A stretch of 64,000 nucleotides of DNA. Origin: Bacillus sp. B15-48 (lineage in GTDB: Bacteria > Bacillota > Bacilli > Bacillales > Cytobacillaceae). Numbering within the stretch: the first letter of the stretch is position 1; each line of letters opens with the position of its first letter. This document shows, piece by piece, positions 51,254-59,164 of the stretch. The stretch lies in assembly GCF_016879755.1 (NCBI RefSeq), contig NZ_WOFU01000001.1:620001-684000 (forward strand), read 5' to 3'. A program made the position numbers and the translations under genes. The notes under the pieces are model-generated. The model made no database searches. It saw nothing but the letters and a program-made list of their open reading frames with translations, and was not told the origin of the DNA.

Positions 51254-51482
51254 AAATAACCTCCCCTTCAATTATTCTCCATTTGAAACAGCGTTTCAGT
51301 ATTTGAATCTTTTTAAAAGAATAGCATCACAAAAATAACTTGTAAATACGAAAAAATCTAAAAAAGTTCTTTTTTGTTAACATAAAAAAAAATGATTTAC
51401 TTCTCCTCTTTAGTGTGATAAATTTATGAAAAATTCAATATTCGAATTAATGTTTCGATATGTGAAACAGGAGGGAGAAAAC
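51254..51482. promoter_or_regulatory. Divergent promoter region of oppB and the binding protein gene
   Basis: About 230 AT-rich bases between divergent starts. Includes AAAAAAGTTCTTTTTTGTTAAC at 51362-51382 (an AAAAGTTCTTTT-type inverted repeat), a candidate operator. No -35/-10 pair stood out clearly. Confidence 0.35.
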
Positions 51483-53102
51483 ATGAAAACAAGATCATCT
51501 CGTTACTGGCTGTTACTAACTGTCTTCTCGATTATTTTAGTTTTAGGAGCTTGTTCTTCTGGGAACGATACTGGTTCTTCAGATGATTCTGCAAATGAGG
51601 AGGACACTTCTGCAACGGAAACACCTCAAGATGGAGGGATTTTAACGATTGGCCTTTCAGCAAATCCAAAAACATTGGATCCTGCAAAGTACACTGGCGT
51701 TTATGAATCACAAGTAATGAATCAAATTGCCGATACATTGATCGTCTATAACAAAGAACTAACAGAATTCATCCCTTCCCTTGCAACCGAATGGGAAGTA
51801 TCAGACGATATGAAAGTTTATACATTTAAATTGCGCGAAAATGCGTATTTTCAACCTGGGGAATACCAGGATGGCCGACAAATGACAGCTGAGGACGTCA
51901 AGTACAGCCTTGAACGCTCTGTAAATGAATCAGCCATGAATCGCTTGCGTGGCGTAGAAAAAGTCGAAGTAATCAGTGAATTTGAAGTTGAAGTTCATTT
52001 AACGGAACCTAATGCAGCTCTATTTCCGATGTTAACAGATGCTGGAAATGTCATTGTTCCGAAAGAAGAAGTGGAAGGCTGGGGCGATGATTTTGGCAGC
52101 CACTTAATTGGGACAGGTCCTTTCATGCTTGACAGCTGGGCAAAGGATTCAGAAGTGAAGATTGTCCGCAACGACCAATACTGGGGCGAAACACCACATC
52201 TTGATGGGGTTACTTTTAAAATTATCCCTGACCAAAGTCAGATGGCAAATGCATTACGTGCGGGAGATATCCATGTAGGAATGGATATTAAAGGGCAAAA
52301 CCGCGAGCTTATTAACCAAGATGATAATCTCGTCCTTCTTTCAGAACCTGCGCTTTCGTTAACTTATTTAGATTTAAATAATATCAATGGCCCAACCGCT
52401 GACCCGAAAGTGCGTGAAGCGATTTATAAAGGAACAAATGTCGAGGAAGTTGTCCAAGGAGCCAACCAATGGGGCGGTGCAGAAAAATCATTCATGGGAC
52501 TTCCGAAAACATCATGGGGTTACAGTGAAGAGTTAGAAGCTTTAACTCCGACATTCGATCCAGAAGCTGCGAAAGCGCTCCTTGCTGCAGCAGGTTATCC
52601 GGACGGATTTAAAACAGAGCTTTATGTTTTGGAAACTCGTATTCCATACGCGACTATATTCCAAAACCAAATGAAGGAAAACTTGAATATTGACGTTGAA
52701 CTGAAATCCGTTGAATGGGGAACATACAGCGATACAGTTGCAAAAGGAAATGCGCCAATGAATATTGGCGGCTGGACTTGGTATCCAGATCCCTATTTCT
52801 TCTTATATCAATTGTTCCATAGTGATCAAATTGGTTCTTTAGGAAATGGTAAGGGATATTCCAATCCTGAAGTTGACAGCCTTCTTGACCGAGCTGTTGC
52901 AGAAACAGTTGACCAAGATGAACGAGCAGAGCTTTATCAGCAAGCGCTTGAACTCATCTTAAAAGACATGCCTAGAATTGAACTTGATAATGTCGATGCA
53001 ACAGCAGGCATAAGTAAAAATGTCGAAGGCTTTAATGTTTCTCCAGATTTCACAATCAAAATCGCTCATCCAAACGGAACAAATGTATCACTTAAACAAT
53101 AA
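51483..53102 (+). CDS. oppA: Peptide ABC transporter substrate-binding lipoprotein (family 5)
   Basis: Binding protein of 539 residues: lipoprotein signal MKTRSSRYWLLLTVFSIILV with lipobox LGAC, a Ser/Asp/Glu-rich linker, then the family 5 fold (NPKTLDPAKYTGVYESQVMNQIADTLI, seen in part; EYQDGRQMTAEDVKYSLERSV). AGGAGGG precedes the ATG at 51483; the frame extends to 51426 without a site. It is divergent from the permease genes rather than in the same operon, which is unusual. Likely recruits the peptide or amide substrate of the cluster. Confidence 0.93.
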   Translation: MKTRSSRYWLLLTVFSIILVLGACSSGNDTGSSDDSANEEDTSATETPQDGGILTIGLSANPKTLDPAKYTGVYESQVMNQIADTLIVYNKELTEFIPSLATEWEVSDDMKVYTFKLRENAYFQPGEYQDGRQMTAEDVKYSLERSVNESAMNRLRGVEKVEVISEFEVEVHLTEPNAALFPMLTDAGNVIVPKEEVEGWGDDFGSHLIGTGPFMLDSWAKDSEVKIVRNDQYWGETPHLDGVTFKIIPDQSQMANALRAGDIHVGMDIKGQNRELINQDDNLVLLSEPALSLTYLDLNNINGPTADPKVREAIYKGTNVEEVVQGANQWGGAEKSFMGLPKTSWGYSEELEALTPTFDPEAAKALLAAAGYPDGFKTELYVLETRIPYATIFQNQMKENLNIDVELKSVEWGTYSDTVAKGNAPMNIGGWTWYPDPYFFLYQLFHSDQIGSLGNGKGYSNPEVDSLLDRAVAETVDQDERAELYQQALELILKDMPRIELDNVDATAGISKNVEGFNVSPDFTIKIAHPNGTNVSLKQ

Positions 53103-53104
53103 GG

Positions 53105-53222
53105 CGAAACTTCCATCAGAGGAGGGCTCCATCCCCTCTGATGGTTAGCTTTAGCCAATCGGGCATTTACGGGCAGTTTATCCCCAAAAAGTGGGGATAT
53201 TACTGCCCGTTAATCTGCGATA
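53105..53222. repeat. Composite intergenic repeat, copy 1
   Basis: Hairpin CCATCAGAGG/CCTCTGATGG (53113-53144), then a nested hairpin ACGGGCAGT...ACTGCCCGT (53169-53210) with ATCCCC/GGGGAT inside, then TTAATCTGCGATA. The same order of parts is found at 63435-63563. Immediately follows the oppA-type gene. Confidence 0.75.
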
Positions 53223-53233
53223 GTTAACAAGTC

Positions 53234-53270
53234 AAAAGAAAAGTAGGGATGACATCTCTACTTTTCTTTT
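53234..53270 (+). terminator. Terminator after the binding protein gene
   Basis: Perfect 13-bp stem AAAAGAAAAGTAG with complement, 11-nt loop, then CATTG. Separates the binding protein gene from aroM. Confidence 0.75.
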
Positions 53271-53385
53271 CATTGTATTTTGATGTGAAGGAATCGTACC
53301 GTACGCAAACGTTTATGAGAATGGGAACGGCAAATTTCCACTAAAACTTACTGACTTGGAAATGAAAAAAGAAAGGGGTATGATT

Positions 53386-54057
53386 ATGAAGCAAACAGTC
53401 GGAATAATTACAATTGGCCAAACGCCACGAATTGATATGACTCCTGCGATTAGGACCCATCTTCCCGCTGACACGATCATTATTGAAAAAGGGGTTCTTG
53501 ACGGTAAGTCTGAGGAGGAAATTTATGCTTTAGCTCCTGAACACGGACAAACGACACTCGTTTCCCGCTTAAAAAATGGCGAGAGTGCCGAGATGGCGAA
53601 GGAAAAAATTCTCCCCATGATCCAAGAGTTAATCGATGAGTTGAATGAACAAAACGTTACGCTTATTATCCTTGCTTGCACAGGGAAATTCCCTTTATTT
53701 AATAGTAATATTCCGATTATTTACCCAGATCACCTACTGAATTATGTTGTAAATGGACTTTTCCGCGATGGGCTAATCGGGGTGATTGTTCCACTTCAGG
53801 AGCAAACCGTTTATATTATTCGCAAATGGCAGGATGCCGGCTTTGATGCCCTCCCCGCCGTCTGTTCACCTTATTCATTTTGTGAGGAAGAGTTGATCAA
53901 CGCCGTAAAGCAACTTGACGTTCATCCAGTTAAAGCAATTGTGCTTGATTGCATGGGCTACACCGAAGAAATGAAAAACATCGCCCAAACATTTACAAAA
54001 AAACCAATCCTCTTATCGCGTAATATCGTCTACAAAAATGCCGCCGAGGTTTTGTAG
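53386..54057 (+). CDS. aroM: AroM-family protein
   Basis: Protein of 223 residues of the AroM family, whose biochemical role is unknown. VGIITIGQTPRIDMTPAI and the Gly/Cys regions LACTGKFPLFNSNIPIIYPD and VLDCMGYTEEMK are seen; conserved Cys residues resemble racemase-type folds, an inference. ATG at 53386 has AAAGGGGT 6 bp upstream. Its position beside the Opp, M20 and DUF1177 genes suggests a role in the same pathway. Confidence 0.85.
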   Translation: MKQTVGIITIGQTPRIDMTPAIRTHLPADTIIIEKGVLDGKSEEEIYALAPEHGQTTLVSRLKNGESAEMAKEKILPMIQELIDELNEQNVTLIILACTGKFPLFNSNIPIIYPDHLLNYVVNGLFRDGLIGVIVPLQEQTVYIIRKWQDAGFDALPAVCSPYSFCEEELINAVKQLDVHPVKAIVLDCMGYTEEMKNIAQTFTKKPILLSRNIVYKNAAEVL

Positions 54058-54065
54058 GTTCTGGT

Positions 54066-54139
54066 GAAACACCGGGACGGTTCTGGTGTTTCATTTGTTG
54101 GGTGTGAAACGCCGGTGAAACGCCGGGACGGTTCTTTTA
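54066..54139. repeat. REP-like elements, one full and one partial unit
   Basis: Full unit GAAACACCGGGACGGTTCTG-GTGTTTC (54066-54092), with an 8-bp GAAACACC/GGTGTTTC stem, and a second GAAACGCCGGGACGGTTCT (from 54118). Located 8 bp after the aroM stop. Confidence 0.82.
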
Positions 54140-54164
54140 GGGGACAATCGGAAGTTTTGCGCGG

Positions 54165-54208
54165 AAAAAGGCACATCAAGCGTTTTTAGCTGCTTGATGT
54201 GCCTTTTT
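54165..54208 (+). terminator. Terminator of aroM
   Basis: AAAAAGGCACATCAAGC (54165-54181) is inverted perfectly at 54192-54208, ending in TTTTT. 17-bp stem, 10-nt loop. Confidence 0.88.
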
Positions 54209-54449
54209 GGTTCTTCCTGTTTTCTCTAACTGCAAAATTTTTGATTGCCCGAGAAGAATGAAGTCGCGGACCCGAGGGTGGGCTCCTCCTATGGGGTTTC
54301 AAACTTTGGTTCTCCTCTGTTTTTGGGTATTTGAGCTAGCGAGTCATCATGCACGTGGCTATTCAAATTATTTTTCATGCTCTTCTGGGTACAGTTTCCC
54401 CCTCCCCACTGAAGAGGCTTTTTTAAAATGACTATTAAGTTCAAACGAA

Positions 54450-55592
54450 TCATGGTACACTCCATGAATAAATTTCCTTTAAATGCGCTTTTTTGCATCC
54501 TGTACATAATGTAACGTCTTTTTTAAAAAGAATGGATAGGACTTCGAGTGTATTCTTTCCTTCAAATATTGGTTTATAGATTTTGCTTTTGGTTAGTTTT
54601 CTACAGAGAACCAACTTGGTCTTTCGATTGCGGTTTGCCAATAAACCGTAATGCCTAATTTTCACAAACCTCTTGGGAAGGACATGCATGAGAAACCGAC
54701 GGATAAACTCGACTGTTTTCACGGTGAGCGTCCTATTTCGATGATTATCTTTATAATCTTTCACCTGAATTTTAACGGTTTCTTGATCACTAGAAATAAT
54801 ACGATGATTTGAAATCGCTATTCGGTGTGTATAACGGCCAAGATATTTCACAACTGCCAAGGGACCGGAAAAAGATCTTTTTGTATAGCTATACCAGTCG
54901 ATCCCATAACACTGATCAATTAGGTCTTGAAATTGTTTCGGATCTTTATAGATTTCCGTACTGTTATAAAAGTTCAATTGGTTATGATGGTAGTACCGCT
55001 TTAAATAATAAAGAAATTTCCCACGAAACTTCTTGGAAAGTACCCTTACGGGAATGAAAAATTTCTTGCCCGTTTCACGCCATTGATTTTGTTTGGATAA
55101 TCCTCCAGCTAGTACGACTGAATGGATGTGGGGGTGAAAATGCAAATCCTGTCCCCATGTATGCAAAACAGAGAAAAAACCAATTTGCGCCCCTAAATAT
55201 TTTTCATCACCCGCAAGCTCCATCAAGGTTTCCGCGACAGCCTTATACATTAAATCACAGAGCAGTTTCTGATTATGATAGATAAGCATATGAAGCTGTT
55301 CCGGCATGGTGAAGACCACATGAAAATAGGGGGCATCTAAAATATCTTTTTTTCGTTGATCCACCCAGATCTCTTTATTCACTCCTTGACATGATGGGCA
55401 GTGTCGATTGCGACAGGAGTTGTAGCTGATTTCTGTGTGTCCGCAATCTCCACACTCATATTTATGGCCACCTAATTTCGATGTCCGACAGTTAAGAATA
55501 GCTGTGGCAGCTTTTGCTTGTTCTCCAGATACTCGATATTTCTCTCGAAATATTGAATAAGAAGTACGAAAAATATCCTGTATCTTACTCAT
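54450..55592 (-). CDS. IS91-family transposase (Y2/HUH rolling-circle)
   Basis: Single-strand nuclease of 380 residues. The zinc-binding start is YECGDCGHTEISYNSCRNRHCPSCQG (given in part), the HUH motif is HFHPHIHSVV, and GRYTHRIAISNHRI is a catalytic-domain landmark; the tail has TLCTGCKKAHL. Frame intact, overlapping the recombinase by 4 bp. Close to the usual length (about 380-400). Confidence 0.94.
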   Translation of the reverse strand: MSKIQDIFRTSYSIFREKYRVSGEQAKAATAILNCRTSKLGGHKYECGDCGHTEISYNSCRNRHCPSCQGVNKEIWVDQRKKDILDAPYFHVVFTMPEQLHMLIYHNQKLLCDLMYKAVAETLMELAGDEKYLGAQIGFFSVLHTWGQDLHFHPHIHSVVLAGGLSKQNQWRETGKKFFIPVRVLSKKFRGKFLYYLKRYYHHNQLNFYNSTEIYKDPKQFQDLIDQCYGIDWYSYTKRSFSGPLAVVKYLGRYTHRIAISNHRIISSDQETVKIQVKDYKDNHRNRTLTVKTVEFIRRFLMHVLPKRFVKIRHYGLLANRNRKTKLVLCRKLTKSKIYKPIFEGKNTLEVLSILFKKDVTLCTGCKKAHLKEIYSWSVP

Positions 55593-56467
55593 CCGAAATG
55601 TCTCTTTGTATCCAAGGTATCCAGGGGACTTTTTATTCCCATTATACTTTTGGAAGTCATATGCAAATAAATTTGCGTCGTTTTTAGACTTTTATGTCCT
55701 AATAATTGTTGGATAAGTACCGTATCAACTCCATCTTCTAAGGCATGAGTGGCAAAGCAATGCCTTAAGGTGTGAGCTGAAATTCGAGAGTCGAGTCCCT
55801 GCTTATCTCTCCGTCTTATCATCGTATTTTTAATCGATTTAATATGATAGTGGTTGTCTTTGTTTCGTCCTCGAAACAGCCAATCGTCTGACTTATAACC
55901 CGTTTTAGCAAATTCTTTTTTGAAATATTCACGGAGAATCTCAAGAGAAGTTTGCGACAAAATCGTATATCGATGGGTATTATGTTTCGCATGGTCGACC
56001 CGAATGCGCATCGTTTTACTGCAGATATCTCTGATTTTTAACCGCGCGACTTCACTGACACGAAGGCCACTTCCATAAAGTAACATAAGAATAGCCTTAT
56101 GCTTCAAATTAGAAGTGGTATCGATGAGGGCAAGAACCTCTTCTTTTGATGGAACAACGGGAAAGTGGGTCTCCCTTCTCATCCTTGGAATTTTTTTAGC
56201 ATTCCAATCCTTCTGCAGGACATAGGTATAGAAAAAACGAATCGCAGAGATGTAATTATTAATCGTGCCGGGTGATAGCTCTTTTTCTCTTTTAAGGAAC
56301 AGGATGTACTGTTGAATGTCTGTTTCATTCGTGTCTTCAATCGATTTCCCAAGATCCTGCATGTAGGTTAAAAAAGCCCTCATTCTTCGAAGATAGGATT
56401 CTTGAGATGACTCTGGGGTACCTTTTAATTCAAAATATAACTCGATGATTTCTTTATATTCATCCAT
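55589..56467 (-). CDS. Tyrosine recombinase (phage-integrase family) of the IS91-type element
   Basis: Site-specific recombinase of 292 residues. N-terminal SAM-like domain (about 1-95), then catalytic residues Arg in GSGLRVSEVARLK, His-x-x-Arg in HTLRHCFATHAL, His in LGHKSLKTTQ and Tyr in QIYLHM. It begins 30 bp inside the imperfect inverted end and precedes the transposase in one unit. Companion integrases are known with some IS91-type elements. Confidence 0.93.
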   Translation of the reverse strand: MDEYKEIIELYFELKGTPESSQESYLRRMRAFLTYMQDLGKSIEDTNETDIQQYILFLKREKELSPGTINNYISAIRFFYTYVLQKDWNAKKIPRMRRETHFPVVPSKEEVLALIDTTSNLKHKAILMLLYGSGLRVSEVARLKIRDICSKTMRIRVDHAKHNTHRYTILSQTSLEILREYFKKEFAKTGYKSDDWLFRGRNKDNHYHIKSIKNTMIRRRDKQGLDSRISAHTLRHCFATHALEDGVDTVLIQQLLGHKSLKTTQIYLHMTSKSIMGIKSPLDTLDTKRHFG

Positions 56468-56525
56468 AAAATAGAAGCCTCCTGATTCTGGTTTATAAGC
56501 TGTTACTAACCAAAATCAGAAAAGA

Positions 56526-56557
56526 GGTGGAGGTGGAGGTGGAGGTGGAGGTCGAGG
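56526..56557. repeat. GGTGGA microsatellite
   Basis: Four perfect GGTGGA units plus GGTCGA and GGT, directly beside the element's inverted end (56482-56519). Six-base repeat; prone to slippage. Confidence 0.9.
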
Positions 56558-56603
56558 TCTGTTTAAAATATAGTTGTATAATTTTCTGTAGCCTTGTGAT
56601 ATA

Positions 56604-56920
56604 ATCTTCATAATAAAAAGTGTGCTTTCTTGGATTGTTTGGTTTGGCGATTAAACAATACCACAAGAAAACACACTTTTTTTGTTTTTCCACTAATGTT
56701 CAGGATTCTGTCAAAAAGCCATCGCGTTAGCGATTTCGTTCTTCTGCTGTTTCTTTTTGCGGAAACACCATCTTCATATAAAAAGTGTGCTTTCTTGGGT
56801 TGTTTGGTTTGGCGATTAAACAAACCACAAGAAAACACATTTTTTTGTTTTTCCTCCACTAATGTTCAGGGTTCTGTCAAAAAGCCATCGCGTTAACGAT
56901 TTCGTTCTTCTGCTGTTTCT
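56604..56920. repeat. Tandem duplication with 166-bp period, each unit a large hairpin
   Basis: Copies 56604-56753 and 56770-56920 share nearly all bases. Each contains an 18-bp inverted repeat with one mismatch AAAAAGTGTGCTTTCTTG against CAAGAAAACACACTTTTT (56615-56632/56664-56681 in copy 1), around an inner TTGTTT/AAACAA stem, then GCCATCGCGTTAGCGAT. No coding role; ORFs here are hairpin shadows. Confidence 0.9.
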
Positions 56921-56944
56921 CTAACAGAAAATTGGAAATATTTA

Positions 56945-56973
56945 GGGAAACGGCAGAACCGTCCCCATGTTTC
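56945..56973. repeat. REP-like element, single unit
   Basis: GGGAAACGGCAGAACCGTCC-CCATGTTTC, preceded by ATATTTA; same version as the copy at 43290. Confidence 0.85.
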
Positions 56974-57081
56974 CCCACTATATGATGCGCCCTTCGTGGC
57001 GCACGAACCGCCCCTTTGCTCAGTTCTACACAATCGATTAAATCCTTCTATCAATCCGGTCTAATAGTCGGGTAATAGGAA

Positions 57082-57111
57082 TTAGTTTTTAGTTTCTGCC
57101 GTTGATATAAT
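57082..57111 (+). promoter_or_regulatory. Extended -10 promoter of the acyl-CoA dehydrogenase gene
   Basis: TGATATAAT (57103-57111) is an extended -10 box 58 bp before the start; the matching -35 (TTAGTT, 57082-57087) is poor. Confidence 0.5.
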
Positions 57112-57169
57112 CAAATCGTAAAGAGTTATAGAAATAAAATATTTTTTCAAACACACAAGGAGGCTTACC

Positions 57170-58381
57170 ATGACTACACTAGCACCAGAAAAATCATCAG
57201 CAAAAATCACTAAGGAAGAACTTGAAGCTTACAAAAAGAAAATTCGTGCACTTGTTGAAGGTCCATTTGATCAAATGCAAGATGAAATTGAGGTAACAAA
57301 CAAGTTCCCTCAAGAATTCTATCAAATGTGTATTGATAACGACCTTTACCGTTGCTGTCTTCCGTCAGAATACGGCGGCTGGGATTTAACAGAGCAGCAA
57401 ATCCTAGAAATCCAAGAAGAGTTTAGCCGTGGACCTGGTGGAATGCGTATGCATTTACACTATGCAATGGATTTAAACTGGAGACCTCTTTTCGACTATG
57501 GTAGTGAAGAATTAAAAGCAGAATTAATGCCTGGGTTCCAAGACCGTACTGTATTTACAAACTGGGCCGTTACAGAAGAAAAAGGCGGCACAGGTATGGA
57601 CATTCAAACAATTGCAGTAAAAGATGGTGACGATTACATTATCAATGGAGAGAAATTCCTAATCTCCCACACAGACTGCAGTAACTATTCTTATATCACA
57701 TGTGTAACAGATCCTAACGGAGACAAAAATAGCCGTCTTTCTACTTTCATGGTACCAGCAGACACTCCAGGATACGAACTTACTCCAATGCCACATATGA
57801 TGGGTTGCCGTGGTTCAGGTCACACTGGATTAAAATTCACAAACATGAGAGTACCAAAGAAATACCTTTTAGGTAAAGAAGGACAAGGTCTTGAAATTTC
57901 CATTCATTCCCTATCTGTATCCCGTGTGCATATTGCTGCAAGTAACCTAGGAATGGCACAACGTATGCTAGAAATGACACTTAAGCGTGCTCATGATCGT
58001 GTAACATTCGGAAAACCAATCATTGAACGTCAAGCGATTCGTATGAAAATTGCTGATATGTCTACTTATATCCATGCTCTACGCACAATGGTTCGTGACT
58101 TTGCAAAAGATTACGAAAAGGATCCTAGAGGAGAGTACATTGAAGAAAAAGCAGCAATGTGTAAACTGTTCAGTATTCAAGTAACAAAATTAGTAAGTGA
58201 CGAAATGCTAGAAATCTTTGGTGGTATTGGCTACTTCGAAGACTGCGAATATGGTCCAGTTGAGCGCCTATACCGTGATGCTCGCGCAATGTGGTTAGAA
58301 GAAGGAACTCCTACAGTTCAACGAATTACAATCTCTCGTCAAACAATTAATCACGGCGGAGTTTTAGAGTACAACGATTAA
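57170..58381 (+). CDS. Acyl-CoA dehydrogenase family protein
   Basis: FAD enzyme of 403 residues oxidising an acyl-CoA to enoyl-CoA with electrons to ETF. Features: WAVTEEKGGTGMD, IINGEKFLISH, MMGCRGSGHTGLKFTNMRVP (the FAD-binding region) and the late EEGTPTVQRITI that holds the usual catalytic-base position. AAGGAGG precedes the ATG. Codons are strongly biased (highly expressed style). Adjacent Cys-rich gene, MFS transporter and CoA ligase suggest use of an imported carboxylate. Confidence 0.92.
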   Translation: MTTLAPEKSSAKITKEELEAYKKKIRALVEGPFDQMQDEIEVTNKFPQEFYQMCIDNDLYRCCLPSEYGGWDLTEQQILEIQEEFSRGPGGMRMHLHYAMDLNWRPLFDYGSEELKAELMPGFQDRTVFTNWAVTEEKGGTGMDIQTIAVKDGDDYIINGEKFLISHTDCSNYSYITCVTDPNGDKNSRLSTFMVPADTPGYELTPMPHMMGCRGSGHTGLKFTNMRVPKKYLLGKEGQGLEISIHSLSVSRVHIAASNLGMAQRMLEMTLKRAHDRVTFGKPIIERQAIRMKIADMSTYIHALRTMVRDFAKDYEKDPRGEYIEEKAAMCKLFSIQVTKLVSDEMLEIFGGIGYFEDCEYGPVERLYRDARAMWLEEGTPTVQRITISRQTINHGGVLEYND

Positions 58382-58401
58382 TTTCGACAAACTAAAAACT
58401 T

Positions 58402-58428
58402 AGGCATCGGCTCTTCTGTCCGATGCCT
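58402..58428 (+). terminator. Hairpin after the acyl-CoA dehydrogenase gene
   Basis: AGGCATCGG/CCGATGCCT, 9-bp stem, 9-nt loop; no T run follows, so a weak terminator or mRNA-stabilising end between this gene and the Cys-rich gene. Confidence 0.5.
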
Positions 58429-58481
58429 CCTGCTATTTATCATTTGAAGTGGAAAAATTTTGAAGAAAAGGAGAGGAAAAG

Positions 58482-59000
58482 ATGACCGAAAAAGAGTTTA
58501 GCCCATTACGAAGTAAATTACCAAGAAAACCTTGGCCACACTGTCCCGATGTGGTCATTTTCCGCTGCCTTAAGTGTGGTCATGTCTATCAAGCATTAGA
58601 TAGCGATTCCTCGAGTCGTGAACCAACCTGTTGCTCTCTAACAATGGAAAGAATCGAGCCACAACCTGAAGAGACTGCCGCAAGTTTGTTAGATTACAAA
58701 ATCGTTGGTGGATACAATCAAAGTGCAGTTCAAGTCTATTGGAGAACAAAAAAACCTGAGGATACACCTCAGTGGATTTTATTAAAAACCTATACAGGCG
58801 GCTATATTAAATATTTAACAGATAAAAAAATCCCCCCGCTTGTCTTTCCATTGGCTGACGAGGACGCCTATGTCTATTGCGACGAAGACCCTTGTTTACA
58901 ATGCGTATTTCGCTGTAAACGAGGCTTTATTATCTATGCCTACAGCAAGACAAAAGGGTTATTCCAAATGCCACTGGACAAAATGTCCGCCCAGTACTGA
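58482..59000 (+). CDS. Cys-rich hypothetical protein (possible zinc ribbon plus second Cys cluster)
   Basis: Protein of 172 residues with nine Cys. N-terminal cluster C21, C29-x2-C32, C50-C51; C-terminal cluster C133-x4-C138-x2-C141-x3-C145 in YCDEDPCLQCVFRCKRG. Between them a beta-rich stretch with YNQSAVQVYWRTKKPEDTPQW. The arrangement is consistent with one zinc ribbon and one iron-sulfur or zinc site; I do not recognise the family. AAAGGAGAGG precedes the ATG. Sits between the acyl-CoA dehydrogenase and MFS genes, so it may help in electron transfer or cofactor handling. Confidence 0.6.
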   Translation: MTEKEFSPLRSKLPRKPWPHCPDVVIFRCLKCGHVYQALDSDSSSREPTCCSLTMERIEPQPEETAASLLDYKIVGGYNQSAVQVYWRTKKPEDTPQWILLKTYTGGYIKYLTDKKIPPLVFPLADEDAYVYCDEDPCLQCVFRCKRGFIIYAYSKTKGLFQMPLDKMSAQY

Positions 59001-59164
59001 CAGCCTTTTTATCAATAGGAGGAGCTCGTTCACAAGTTTTTGCAAACAGTTTCACATATAATTCGAAAAGATAATATTTTCTGACCAGTTATTCTAGTAA
59101 AATAAACTTGAGTGGATTGGTTATTAATAACTGACTGTCCACTATTTGGAAGGAAGTCAAAAAT

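Larger units (their letters stand above)
54450..56519 (-). mobile_element. IS91-type element with transposase and tyrosine recombinase
   Basis: Two overlapping genes (recombinase then transposase, minus strand). The upstream side ends with an imperfect inverted repeat CTGATTCTGGTT / AACCAAAATCAG (56482-56519), a plausible ori-type end for rolling-circle transposition. The downstream end is not resolved; the 54210-54449 stretch has no gene. No target duplication was found, as is usual for IS91. Ends given are the minimum supported. Confidence 0.75.

Noticed and set aside
54210-54449. Gene or element end between the aroM terminator and the IS91 transposase
   Set aside because: Only an unsupported 74-codon frame; no inverted ends or start signals, so the element's left boundary is left open.
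56493-56896. Short frames in the GGTGGA run and the 166-bp tandem units
   Set aside because: They arise from repeats and hairpins (poly Thr-Ser, repeated peptide blocks) and have no ribosome binding sites.
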